Assembly (NCBI GenBank): GCA_009733575.1
Contig: ML769718.1
Span: 1 to 64,000 of the forward strand
Direction: 5' to 3'
Source of the DNA: Gymnopus androsaceus JB14
Lineage: Eukaryota > Basidiomycota > Agaricomycetes > Agaricales > Omphalotaceae
DNA length: 64,000 nt
Below the pieces are notes generated by a model. It was not told the DNA's origin and ran no database searches. It was given only the letters and a program-made list of their open reading frames with translations. Shown piece after piece: positions 1 to 8,660 of this stretch (position 1 is its first letter; each line of letters starts with the position of its first letter). The position numbers were made by a program, and so were the translations under genes.

Positions 1-588
1 TTGGGGTGATTGTTGTTTGGTTGGTTTTCATACCCAGCACATACCTAACTCATCACCGTCTTGAGATGGTCATGGTATGAGTTCAAAAGGGAAGATGATA
101 TTAGCGCCCAAGTGCGGGTACAAAATATGGGGAAAAGATTGTGTCAAAAGCTTATTTGACTGGAATCCAATTTGGTTCCAGTTCCAGTGACATCAGGGTA
201 CCTCTTGATGCAATCCTGTATGTCAATAAGAAGTGGACAAAGCTTCTCATAGAGTTGGCTAGGCTCTGGTGATGTACTGGAGGCCCGGACACAACCTTCT
301 CCTTCCCCTCCTCTTCAACATTTGGAATGTATAGTAGAGGTGGGCAATGGAATATAGGTAATGTGATGCATGCAACTGAAACTGGGGAAAGTGGGAACAG
401 GGAATTGAGGTCAATCAGAAAAGGGGAAAATGTACTGCAACGTGGAAACAAATCATAAGGGTGCTCAGGTATCCTTACAATGTGTCCACTTGATATGTTT
501 CTACCTTATCTTTGATGCTTATTACTTACCGGCTCCACGATTGGTCATTATACCAGTTTACTTAAAACAGACTTTTCATTGGGACTTA

Positions 589-1064
589 GAGCCTGTTCAG
601 ATCATTCTGATGGAATGCAGAATGCAGAACCGGATCCCAGTCCAGTTGCAATCTTTCTTTTTTTCATCATTGTGCATGCTGCATGATTGTCATTTCTTTC
701 AATTTTATGGGCAAGCAAAAGGTAGGAGACCTTGGGATTGGCTATAAGCCATTTCCAGGGGTTACCCACCACTCTGAACACTAGTATCTTGCTTTGAGGT
801 ATGACATGGCTGGCTTTCATTCCAGCATGCTGTAGATGCATTGTCAGAGGACTCCTACCAGGGATACAAGATGTGCTACTTCACTAGCACTATGAAGCCA
901 CTCTTTGGCAACCCCTACTAATACATTGGGAGGTATTGGGGGCATTGAGAACAAGAAAACAAGTAAAAATTACATATTGGTATGATAACTATGGTAAGCA
1001 GCAGTAAGTGGACTGGGATCTGGTTCTGCATTCTGCATTCCGTCAGAATGATCTGAACAGACTC
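589..1064. mobile_element. Tourist/Harbinger-like MITE
   Basis: A 476-bp element with terminal inverted repeats of about 50 bp. The left end starts GAGCCTGTTCAGATCATTC and the right end, reversed, starts GAGTCTGTTCAGATCATTC. It is flanked by TTA on both sides (586-588 and 1065-1067), a 3-bp target duplication. The GAG(C/T)CTGTT terminus with TTA duplication is typical of PIF/Harbinger Tourist elements. No transposase is encoded, so it is non-autonomous. Confidence 0.75.
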
Positions 1065-1268
1065 TTACCCTCAGTTGTTTGACACCCTTCTGTGTGTCAT
1101 CTCTGAGGGTAAGCTCATTCTCTACTTATTACCTGATTCATCAAAGCTTATAGTTATTTATTATAGTCTATACTTACTTCAATTAACAGGTACTTATAGT
1201 TCAATACTAGAGTCATTTGACACCCTTCTGCATGTCATCTCTGAGGTCTATAATTACTTTGATTAACA

Positions 1269-1284
1269 GGTTATGGGCCCTGCC
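1269..1284 (+). other. Copia primer-binding site after a 5' LTR end
   Basis: GGTTATGGGCCCTG directly follows an LTR-like CA end (1267-1268). The same motif follows the LTRs at 57244 (plus strand) and 8230 (minus strand). It matches the half-tRNA primer site known from Drosophila copia, where the primer is a 5' fragment of initiator tRNA-Met cut in the anticodon loop. The 5' boundary of this LTR could not be fixed; two direct copies of a TTTGACACCCTTCTG block near 1076 and 1216 lie in it. Confidence 0.55.
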
Positions 1285-1395
1285 TGCAGCTAAATATTCA
1301 ATATCAATTGGACACACAGATACTATTGCCTCACAGAAAACTACTTGAACTTACTTGCTAGGTTTATCTCATCCTTACATTTTGAAACCTACAAA

Positions 1396-1756
1396 ATGGC
1401 TAGTAATAGTGCTATTCCGCCTCCTATTCCAGAGGTCTCCACAGATCTAAAGTTTGACAGAGGAGTCAAAGTTGGCTGGGCTCTGGTCAAATGAAGGATT
1501 ATAAACTCACTGAAAACCCAAGGCCTTGTCAGATACACTGATGGGACAATCCTGAAACCCATTGCTCCTATTATCACTGCTACTGCCCCTGCTACTACCT
1601 TTACTGCTCCTGATGCTACCACCACATTGATGACTTCCACATCTTCCTCCACCAAACCAAAGGCCACTGCTGTGTTCTCCCTCACTCTGTCCTTGGATGA
1701 ATGGACATTCTGCAATGACTGTGCTAAAGGCATCATCAGATCACATATGAATGATT
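1396..1756 (+). pseudogene. Copia gag N-terminal fragment
   Basis: This open reading frame starts with ATG 127 bases after a Copia primer-binding site, where a gag gene would begin. It reads MASNSAIPPPIPEV and continues into an Ala/Thr/Pro-rich stretch, broken by an in-frame TGA near residue 33. The fragment stops where the LTR of the next, minus-strand Copia element starts (1757), so it appears to have been split or truncated by that insertion. I infer gag only from position and composition; no zinc knuckle is present in this piece. Confidence 0.4.
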
Positions 1757-2118
1757 TATTAGAGTTATATTCCTAAACAGGAAGTAGCATCAATAAGTCA
1801 ACACAGGACTTAGCAGTACAATCACACAGATCGACGGGGGACAACAGTGTTATTACAGGGTATGGTACCTAAGCTTATATACAGTCCTAAGTACAAATGA
1901 TATATCAGGCAGGTGGCTACTGCATGAATACTTGTGGCTACTGTCCATACGGTAAAGTGGATACTACAAGAGAGCAAGTGGATATGGCAAGAGACTGAGT
2001 GCAGTCTGCAAGATGATAGCAGTAGAGTGCATGGAATGGTGATACAAACAAGTGGAGACTATGAGAAAGCATTCCATGTATAGTTCAATAAGATATATTT
2101 ACCTTTGATATTCAAACA
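1757..2118 (-). repeat. 3' LTR of the Copia element
   Basis: This is a 362-bp LTR that starts TGTTTGAATATC on the minus strand directly after a polypurine tract. Its other end reads CTCTAATA, so the LTR is TG...TA rather than the usual TG...CA. The partner LTR starts at 8231. A partial copy of the TG-end also lies at about 28802-28860. Confidence 0.8.
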
Positions 2119-2125
2119 CTCCCCT

Positions 2126-3089
2126 TCAAACCTTTGCTAATCCCATGGATGCTGCAAAGTGTTTGGCTTTCATTGAAGGTAAGGCTTTGGTGAAGATGTC
2201 TGCTGTCATGTTTTTGGTAGGGCAGTAAGTAAGACAAATTTTACCTTCCTTGATGATGTAGCAGATGAAGTGGTATTGGATATCAATATGTTTGGTCCTG
2301 GCATGAAAACAATCATCCTTTGCCAATGCAATGGCAGACTGATTGTCTGACATGATAGGGATTGCATGAGTAATGGGACCAAAAATTTCTGATAAAAGAT
2401 TCCTGAGCCAGATCACTTCCTTTGTCGCATGGGTCAAAGTGATATACTCGGCTTCCGTGGTGGATAAAGAACTGGTATTGTGTTGTTTTGATGACCAAGA
2501 TACTGCTCCGCCATTCAATATAAAAACATACCTGGAAATAGCATGTCAGTCTTCTTGGGACATACCATCTGCATCCGTGTAGCCTTGGACTGTTTCCTGG
2601 TTGCTCATACTGAGCCAGCAGTCTTGGATGTATTTGAGATAGGCATAAACATGGCATACACCATTCCAATGAGTGATGCCAGGGTTTTGTGAAAAGCAAG
2701 CAAGGATAGAGACTGCATACATGATGTCAGGTCTTGTAGCAACAGATAAGTACTGGAGAGCATCAAGGACCTCTCTGTAGGGTTTGTTGCACATAAAAGC
2801 AATATCCTCAACCATTTTGGGTGATTGATCTTTGGTGAGGTGGATGTGGGGATTGAAGGGAATAGAGAGTGGCTTTATATCCAAGAATCCATAGTGAGAG
2901 AGTATGGCATCAATGTATGACCACTGGGATAAGTGAATTGTCCTGTTATGGAGAGATCTTTGGATCTCGATCCCAAGTAGCCAATGGATTTCTCCGGAAT
3001 CAACAACTTTGATTATAGCCCCAATATCTTTCTTCAGTTTCTCCATGATGGCCAGGGTTTTGGTAACCAATGTCATGTTGTCAACATGT
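2126..3089 (-). pseudogene. Copia reverse transcriptase C-terminal part and RNase H
   Basis: This is the pol C-terminus of the Copia element. RNase H is clear at 2126-2518: STTEAEY, the catalytic-region DNQSAIALA and RTKHIDIQYHF are the conserved Copia motifs, followed by the usual IFTKALP tail. Upstream, 2546-3089 carries the second half of the reverse transcriptase with HVDNMTLV, the position of the YVDD active-site motif (second Asp replaced by Asn), then LLGIEIQR and a TRPDIMYAVS block. RNase H and reverse transcriptase are in different frames, so the gene is shifted as well as split. The foldback element at 3091-4007 separates it from the rest of the reverse transcriptase. Confidence 0.85.
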
Positions 3090-3090
3090 A

Positions 3091-4007
3091 AGGTAGGGGA
3101 CAGGCAAACTCTGCCAACCCCATGTGCCAATTTGTGATGCTCCATATTTAGTAATTTTTAAGCGCCGATCATCAAACTCCTTTGTTTTAGCACAACTAAA
3201 GCATCCCTTGCTTATCCCCCATTAAGATTGATTCGTATGTACTGCAGGAGCCTGTGGCTTTTTTCCAGAAATTTTATAATGAAATTTGAATGACTAGATG
3301 CAAAAATACTGCTGAACAGTATGCTGTGAGGAGCGCTTACCTCTTTTTACTCACCAATAACTTTGCAATGGTGAAATGGAAGCTATATTAAGAAATAATT
3401 CTTATGAGAGCATTAAACATGATGGGATATGGTAGCTTCACTGTTTTACATTACACTTATATACCCTTACTTAGGTGTACCATTGTAACATTGCATTACT
3501 GGGTACACATTGTTATCATCCTGAAGATTTATTTGTAGAGCATCTATCCTCAGCTGTATATAGTCATAGTGTACACATCCAGACTACTCAATAACATATA
3601 GTGTTAGATTCTACAGTATTTCTGCATCTAGTCACTCAAATTTCATTGTAAAATTCCCGGAAAAACACTACAGGCTCCTGCAGCACATGCCAATCAATGT
3701 TAATTGGGGATAAGCAAGGGATGCTTTAGTTGTGCTAAAACAAAGGAGTTTGAGAATAGGGATGTTTCGGGCTGGCAAATTTTACCGCTCCAAATTTTGC
3801 CATAATGTATGGCAAATTTTGCTTGATAGAGCTATTCTTCACTACGTCATGGTGTACAAAAGTAGCCATAAAATTTCGCAAATTTTGCCTCTGCAACTGG
3901 CAAATTTTGCCGGCCCGAAACATCCCTAATCGGTGCTTAAAAATTACTAAATACGGAGCATCGCAAATTGGCACGTGGGTTTGGCAGAGTTTGCCTGTCC
4001 CCTATCT
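3091..4007. mobile_element. Non-autonomous foldback element with TA target duplication
   Basis: The arms 3091-3312 and 3614-4007 are inverted copies of each other over at least 200 bp, around a loop of about 300 bp. The outer ends read AGGTAGGGGACAGG and, reversed, AGATAGGGGACAGG, flanked by TA (3089-3090 and 4008-4009). Leaving out the element and one TA joins the reverse transcriptase halves in frame just before HVDN, which supports these boundaries. TA duplication suggests the Tc1/mariner group. The right arm contains a second insertion (3758-3927). Confidence 0.8.
3758..3927. mobile_element. AGGGATGTTTCGGGC MITE, copy 1
   Basis: A 170-bp element with inverted ends AGGGATGTTTCGGGC, flanked by AAT on both sides (3755-3757 and 3928-3930). 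It interrupts the right arm of the foldback element; the left arm near 3156-3175 preserves the uninserted sequence, so both boundaries and the 3-bp duplication can be read directly. A second copy lies at 30362-30509. The interior repeats the word GGCAAATTTTGC. Confidence 0.85.
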
Positions 4008-4009
4008 TA

Positions 4010-4330
4010 TGAAAATAATGGTGAAGGGATTAGTGCAATAGAAAGCAGCATGATCAAAATCAGACCATTTAAACCCTAGTTGGGTCATGATTTCCCTGAA
4101 TTGCATGTACCATTGTCGACCGGCTTGTTTAAGTCTGTAAAGTTTGACCTGGTCTTACCCCTATATCAATGCTTGGAGGTGCCTCATAAAAATGTGCTCA
4201 TTGTCATCCAATTTCCCATAAAGGTAAGCTGATTTCATGTCCATTTGGTGAATAATCATGCTCTTCTCAGCTCCAATGCTGAGTATAGCATGGGCTGATG
4301 CAAGTTTCACAACAGATGTGAAGGTTTCGT
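4010..4330 (-). pseudogene. Copia reverse transcriptase, N-terminal part
   Basis: The minus strand here encodes the front of the Copia reverse transcriptase in broken frames, ending ...FYCTNPFTIIF next to the foldback insertion. That context normally lies a few residues before the YVDD motif. It continues the domain order of the element between the integrase tail and the second half of the reverse transcriptase. It contains stop codons and is not translatable as one piece. Confidence 0.65.
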
Positions 4331-4550
4331 CTGGGAAGTGGTCAATGTCTGGGATCTGATTAAGTCCACGTACAACAAGACAAGCTTGGTGTCCTGTAAT
4401 GTGACCTCATTCATCCTTCTTGGTCCGATAGACCCATTTGGATGTGAGAATATTGGTATCTGGAGGTGGAGTGACAATTGTGTAGGTTCCACACTCCTGG
4501 AGTCTGGAGATTTTGTCCCTCATGGCATTGTACCATTTGGAGCTGTCAGG

Positions 4551-5617
4551 TCATTGCATAGCTTCTGCAACAGATAAAGGATCAGATTTGATTTCTGATG
4601 TTACCTGACCTAGAGATACAGTAAGATGTCGCAACTCATCACTTCCTTCTCCAAGTCCTTCAATGACATCCCTGATCTTCTTGGTGGGTTGTCTGACTTT
4701 TTTGGCAGATACTTTGTCTGGTGCAATTGGTTTGGCGATTTCTTCTGGAACTGGTATGACAGGCTGTTCCGACTTGGTGACTGATGTTTCCAAATTTCCC
4801 AAATTTCCATCCTCCCATTCAACGGGTTGGATCTGCCTGTCAGAGAAAACTACGTTTCTCTCTGTTGTGACAGTGTGATGTGTTGGCCAGTAGATGTAGT
4901 GACCATTTGATTTGGGTTTGAGTCCTATCCAGCATCCTTCCTGGGCCTGTGGTTCCAATTTACCGGGTTCCTTCTCTCATTTGACATAAACGATACTGCC
5001 GAAAATGTGAAGATTAGTAATATCTGGTTTAATACCAAACTGTTTTTTGTATGGAGTGGCCAATCCAATGGCCTTCTTTGGCATCCAATTCCAAAAATAT
5101 ACTGCATATTTTATCATGAATCCCCAAAGCCATTTTGGCAGTTCTGATGAGATCAAAAGACTTCAAACTGCGTTCAGCAATGTTCAATGTGTGCATTCTG
5201 CTATACCATTGTGTTTCGGGGTGTCGTGTACCATGAGATGTCATTGTGTCCCCATATGTTCCAGATATACTGTGAATTTGTTACTGAGAAATTCTCCCCC
5301 TCAATCAGAGTGGAGAACTTTAATAGTTGTGCTGTACTGTGTTTGGAGACTTGTTTGGAGAACCACGTACTGTGTGAATGACTCATCCTTTGACTTTATC
5401 TGGGGTTCCTCCAACCAATCAGGTTGTCAACTAGAGTCAGCGTGTAAGTGCAATGGTTTACTGTCCTGACTTGTGATGGTCCCCACATGTCCATGTGGAA
5501 AGTGTCTCTAAATTTTTCCGCATGGGGATATGATTGCACCTGAGTGATAGGATACCTGGATGCTTTCCCAAGCATACAAGGGCAGTATTCTAGTTTGTCC
5601 ATTTGTTTCAGATTCAA
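4551..5617 (-). pseudogene. Copia integrase region
   Basis: The piece at 5396-5617 has the end of the integrase zinc-binding region (CPCMLGK) followed by DMWGPSQVRTVNHCTYTLTL, which carries the first catalytic Asp of the DDE core. The piece at 4551-4958 has the integrase C-terminal block CWIGLKPKSNGHYIYWP, recognisable from other Copia elements, followed by a charged linker toward reverse transcriptase. The pieces between are shifted and interrupted by stops. The integrase is therefore inactive. Confidence 0.8.
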
Positions 5618-5727
5618 TCTGATTCCATGGACCTGGTTGTCTCAGAACATATGCTTCATGTAAGCATAGTTGAGGTGACCTAAGATTTAGTGTGCCTTGT
5701 AAAGAGATATCAATCTGCCAATCTTAG

Positions 5728-6402
5728 TCAAAGCGTGTTCCCTTGATGGGATCTGGTATAGTCCATTAGTCTTTGGGATAACTCCCACGAGTTTCCCTGG
5801 TGATATCTGATTGTCATTTTACCATTAGCAGTATGAATGGTGGAACCATCATTGTCAAGGTTTCCCAGTGATATGAGTGTGTTGGGAGTGTCTGGACATA
5901 GAAGGGTGTAATGGAGCTTTAGCGTTTGGATTTCTTGTCTGTATGTGGGGAGATCAAGATGGAGTGTGCCAGAGATGTTTGCCGTGAAGGTTTCCGCATT
6001 AGTGGCCTGAATGACTTGTGTTGAAATCTCCCTTTGATTCCTGAGTTCGTCGGTGAGTGGCATCATGTGGATAGAGCATCCAGAGTCAAAAAGAATTGCT
6101 CCGTAACTATGGGATGCAGCATAAGCATGATCAACTTTTCCAATTCCCTCTTCAGTGTCATATTTGAATTTGAAGGAAGGAAAGAGGTTAACATTGACAC
6201 ATACTTCTTCCTCCTCTTCTTTGTTAAGAGTAAGAGGTGGCGGAGTTTTGACTTTAATGTTCTGCAATATGCAGCTTTGATTGCTCAGCAATGAAAGAGC
6301 TAATTTGAATTTATCAGCTATTTCGGAAAAAATCAAAGACAAGATTCCCATGCTTAGCAGCAATTTTGATTGCTGCCCATGATGACTCGGGTACTTCCTC
6401 AA
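5728..6402 (-). pseudogene. Copia aspartic protease and pre-integrase region
   Basis: This 224-residue frame contains ILFDSGCSIHMMPL at about residues 103-116, the Asp-Ser-Gly active site of a Copia protease in the usual pattern D-S-G-x-S-x-H-M. The rest resembles the protease C-terminal part and the start of the pre-integrase domain. It overlaps the gag frame by about 90 bases in a different frame, which suggests either a programmed shift in the ancestor or later decay. Confidence 0.8.
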
Positions 6403-7330
6403 TCATAGATGAGGATGCCACTTCGTTGTTCTTCAGCCTATCTCTCCAGTTTCCATCTGACTTCTTCTTCTTTTGCTCCTTGGGAGGTTTCATCTCCTTG
6501 GCCTTGTTGGCCTGGCTGTGTTTCTCCAATGGACATTGATTGCTGAAGTGTCCTTTACCTCCGCAGTTATAATAAACAGAGTCCTGGCAACTCATCGATC
6601 CTCTGCAGCCTCTGCCTCTGCCTTGGGAATTTCCCCTAAAGGAATTTCCATGACCTCGGAAACCTCCTCTTCCCCTGTTACTGGCATAATTTGCTGATTC
6701 CTTCTTGTGATCATGTCGCATTTGGTGTACCATTGATTCAGCATGAATGGTAGAGATGAGCTCTGCAGGACTGAGCTTCTTGTCTGTTTTAGTGGAGAAA
6801 ACAGCCAATGCGTTTATTGTGGCTTTGAAGGTGTTGGGGACAGAGGTCATAAGAGTGTTGATATTGATTCCCCTTGTCGTGAGGTCATTGTGGATGCTAA
6901 TCATGTCATCCAAATGTTTATTGACCTTGGCTGGGTCCATGCATTGCATAGTGTGAAGTTGCCTTTGTAAAAATGATTCAGTAACAGCATTTTTAGAATC
7001 ATAGTCCTGGAGTAAATTTACCCACAACTGCTTCATGTTGTTGTAGTGCCTATACCTTCGGAATATTCCATCCAATAACCTGCCAATGATTGCATTAAGC
7101 AAATTACTATCCTTTCCCCTGTGTTCATCATCTGATCCTTCAGCAAGATCAGGTTGCAGATTGCATTCCAAATAACACTGGTAGCCAATAGATCTGGCTG
7201 CAAATTCCACTCAAGTTTTCCATGTATCCCAGTTTGATCCATCCAACTTTAAGGCTCTAACCTTATCAAAGGCTTTTAGTGCTTTAGACATCTCGTTGTT
7301 GTTGTTGGAATCAGCAATTAAAGTGCTTAG
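6314..7330 (-). pseudogene. Copia Gag with altered zinc knuckle
   Basis: This is the nucleocapsid-forming Gag of the Copia element. The minus strand shows KLDGSNWDTWKT near 7210-7260, the start of the Gag domain, then the helical Gag core (LLQDYDSKNAV, SFLQRQLHTMQCM), a Gly/Arg-rich stretch and a zinc knuckle VYYNCGGKGHFSNQC at about residues 212-226. The first Cys of the CX2CX4HX4C knuckle is Tyr. A stop lies just after WKT, so the gene is broken. The N-terminal extension continues beyond the MITE at 7420-7663. Confidence 0.85.
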
Positions 7331-7419
7331 TGATCCGGGATCTGATGGTGATGGGGATCTGTGTGGAGAGGGTGCTTCTGTATTTGAATATGGAAATTGG
7401 GATACTGTTCCCTGTGGAG

Positions 7420-7663
7420 CATCAGCAAAAACTGTTTTGGGCCCAGGAGGATCTAAGGTTACCTAGTCCTCTTAGGCAACCTGAGGCATCCTAGTTGGGC
7501 ATCCTGGGGCATCCCAGGATCTCCCAGGACACCTAGGATGACTAGGATACCTGAGGTGTCCAAAGTTTTACCCTTTTTCCTGGGCCAACTAGGATGCCTC
7601 AGGTTGCCTAAGAGGACTAGGTGACTTTAGATCCTCCTGGGCCCAAAACAGTTTTTTCTGATG
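7420..7663. mobile_element. CATCAG-ended, CCTAGG-rich palindromic MITE, copy 1
   Basis: A 244-bp element with ends CATCAG...CTGATG, flanked by AG (7418-7419 and 7664-7665). Inner arms contain TTTTGGGCCCAGGAGGAT and its reverse, then repeated CCTAGG, CCTCAGG and CCCAGG words. Skipping the element and one AG joins the Gag N-terminal frame without a stop, which supports a 2-bp target duplication. Related copies lie at 29735-29922 and 58171-58503. No superfamily could be assigned. Confidence 0.75.
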
Positions 7664-7665
7664 AG

Positions 7666-8180
7666 ATGGTTGTATAGGAGTAGGTGGGGTTGGTTTGCAT
7701 TTTGGTGCAGGTGATTGCAATGGAGCAGGAGTATGCTGCTGTGAGGATAATGCAATAGGCTGAGCAATAGGTGCTTCAGTATCCTCTTTGTTGTTGTCAT
7801 CTTTGTTGTTGTCAGCAATGTGTTGTAAGTGAGTTCTGATAATTTCCTCCTGTTCTTTTGTAATGGGTCTCGCAAAATTGCTAATTTACCTGTCCAAGAT
7901 ATGTTGTATTGGTTTAGGCAATGTTGTTTTTTGCACTGGCTCCACCTTCCAGTCATTCGGTGCTTGTATCTGTCAATTAATTTGTCAACATCAAAAATGT
8001 GTGGGTGTCCTTTACAAGGAACAGTGTCGTCTGTGGGAGGTAGTGGTGTTGGTCTCTGCTGTGGCATTACAGCTTTGCTGCTTGATGAGCTGGCTTGTTC
8101 TGATGCTATGGAACATTGTTGAGTTACTGGTGGTGGTGCTTGTTCCGATGCCTTTATCTCCTGTCGAGTTTGCATGAACA
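7666..8180 (-). pseudogene. N-terminal extension of Copia Gag with SAP-like motif
   Basis: Upstream of the Gag domain and of the nested MITE, the minus strand encodes a Ser/Pro/Gln-rich start, then KGHPHIFDVDKLIDRYKHR and a stretch reading CLNQYNISWTGKLAILRDPL. The last part resembles the helix-extended-helix core of a SAP DNA-binding motif (x-ISxxGxKxxLxxRL). It then shifts frame into a Pro/Gln-rich linker that joins the Gag domain across the MITE. The SAP reading is by eye only; a chance resemblance is possible. Confidence 0.4.
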
Positions 8181-8218
8181 AGGGTTATGGCAATATGATG
8201 CGTCAATGGTTAAGGCCA

Positions 8219-8230
8219 GTGCCCATAACC
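8219..8230 (-). other. Half-tRNA primer-binding site of the minus-strand Copia element
   Basis: On the minus strand GGTTATGGGCAC directly follows the LTR end at 8231. It corresponds to GGTTATGGGCCC in the other two Copia copies in this window and in Drosophila copia, where initiator tRNA-Met half-molecules prime synthesis. One base differs. Confidence 0.6.
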
Positions 8231-8537
8231 TATTAGAGTTATATTACTAAACAGGAAGTAACAGCAATAAGTCCACACAGGACTTAGTAGTACAATCACA
8301 CAGATCAATGGGGGACAATGGTGTTATTACAGGGTATGGTACCTAAGCTTATATACAGTCCTAAGTAGAAATGATATATTGGGCAGGTGGCTACTGCATG
8401 AATACTTGTGGCTACTGTCCATATGGTAAAGTTGATACTACTAGAGAGCAAGTGGATACGGCGAGAGACTGAGTGGAGTCTGCAAGATGATAGCAGTGGA
8501 GTGCATGGGATGGTGATACACACAAGTGGAGACTACA
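8231..8537 (-). repeat. 5' LTR of the Copia element, truncated
   Basis: It is similar to 1757-2118 over its first 300 bp. It stops at GACTACA (8531-8537), where a different repeat starts CAGCCCTAGCTGC. The same repeat junction is found, in the complementary half, at 28794-28801, so the insertion into this LTR family is ancestral. Confidence 0.75.
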
Positions 8538-8660
8538 CAGCCCTAGCTGCTAGATTTATGTATCAAACAAGGGCCGTTCTGCATTTTTCAGGATACATCA
8601 GCAAGCAGGATACTCCCTTCCTCTGCAAATAGTGACCTGCTGTGGGTTGGGCCTGCCTAC
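8538..8660. mobile_element. End of a hAT-like element inserted in the LTR
   Basis: The terminus CAGCCCTAGCTGC and the following 110 bp are repeated in reverse at about 28680-28794, where the other end (GCAGCTAAAGGTG) meets the rest of the LTR. The flanks on the two copies share GACTACA. TIR start CAG with a 7-8 bp duplication would fit the hAT group. The other end of this copy was not found here. Confidence 0.45.

Larger units (their letters stand above)
1757..8540 (-). mobile_element. Decayed Ty1/copia LTR retrotransposon with nested insertions
   Basis: The 3' LTR (in element orientation) lies at 1757-2118 and the 5' LTR begins at 8231; they are clearly related over about 300 bp. The 5' LTR loses similarity near 8538, where another repeat begins, so it is incomplete. 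In element orientation the order is LTR, half-tRNA primer site (8230 to 8219), gag, protease, integrase, reverse transcriptase, RNase H, polypurine GAAGGGGAG (2119-2127), LTR. This order of domains defines the Copia superfamily. Frames are broken by stops, shifts and two insertions: a foldback element in the reverse transcriptase and a palindromic MITE near the gag N-terminus. Confidence 0.9.
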
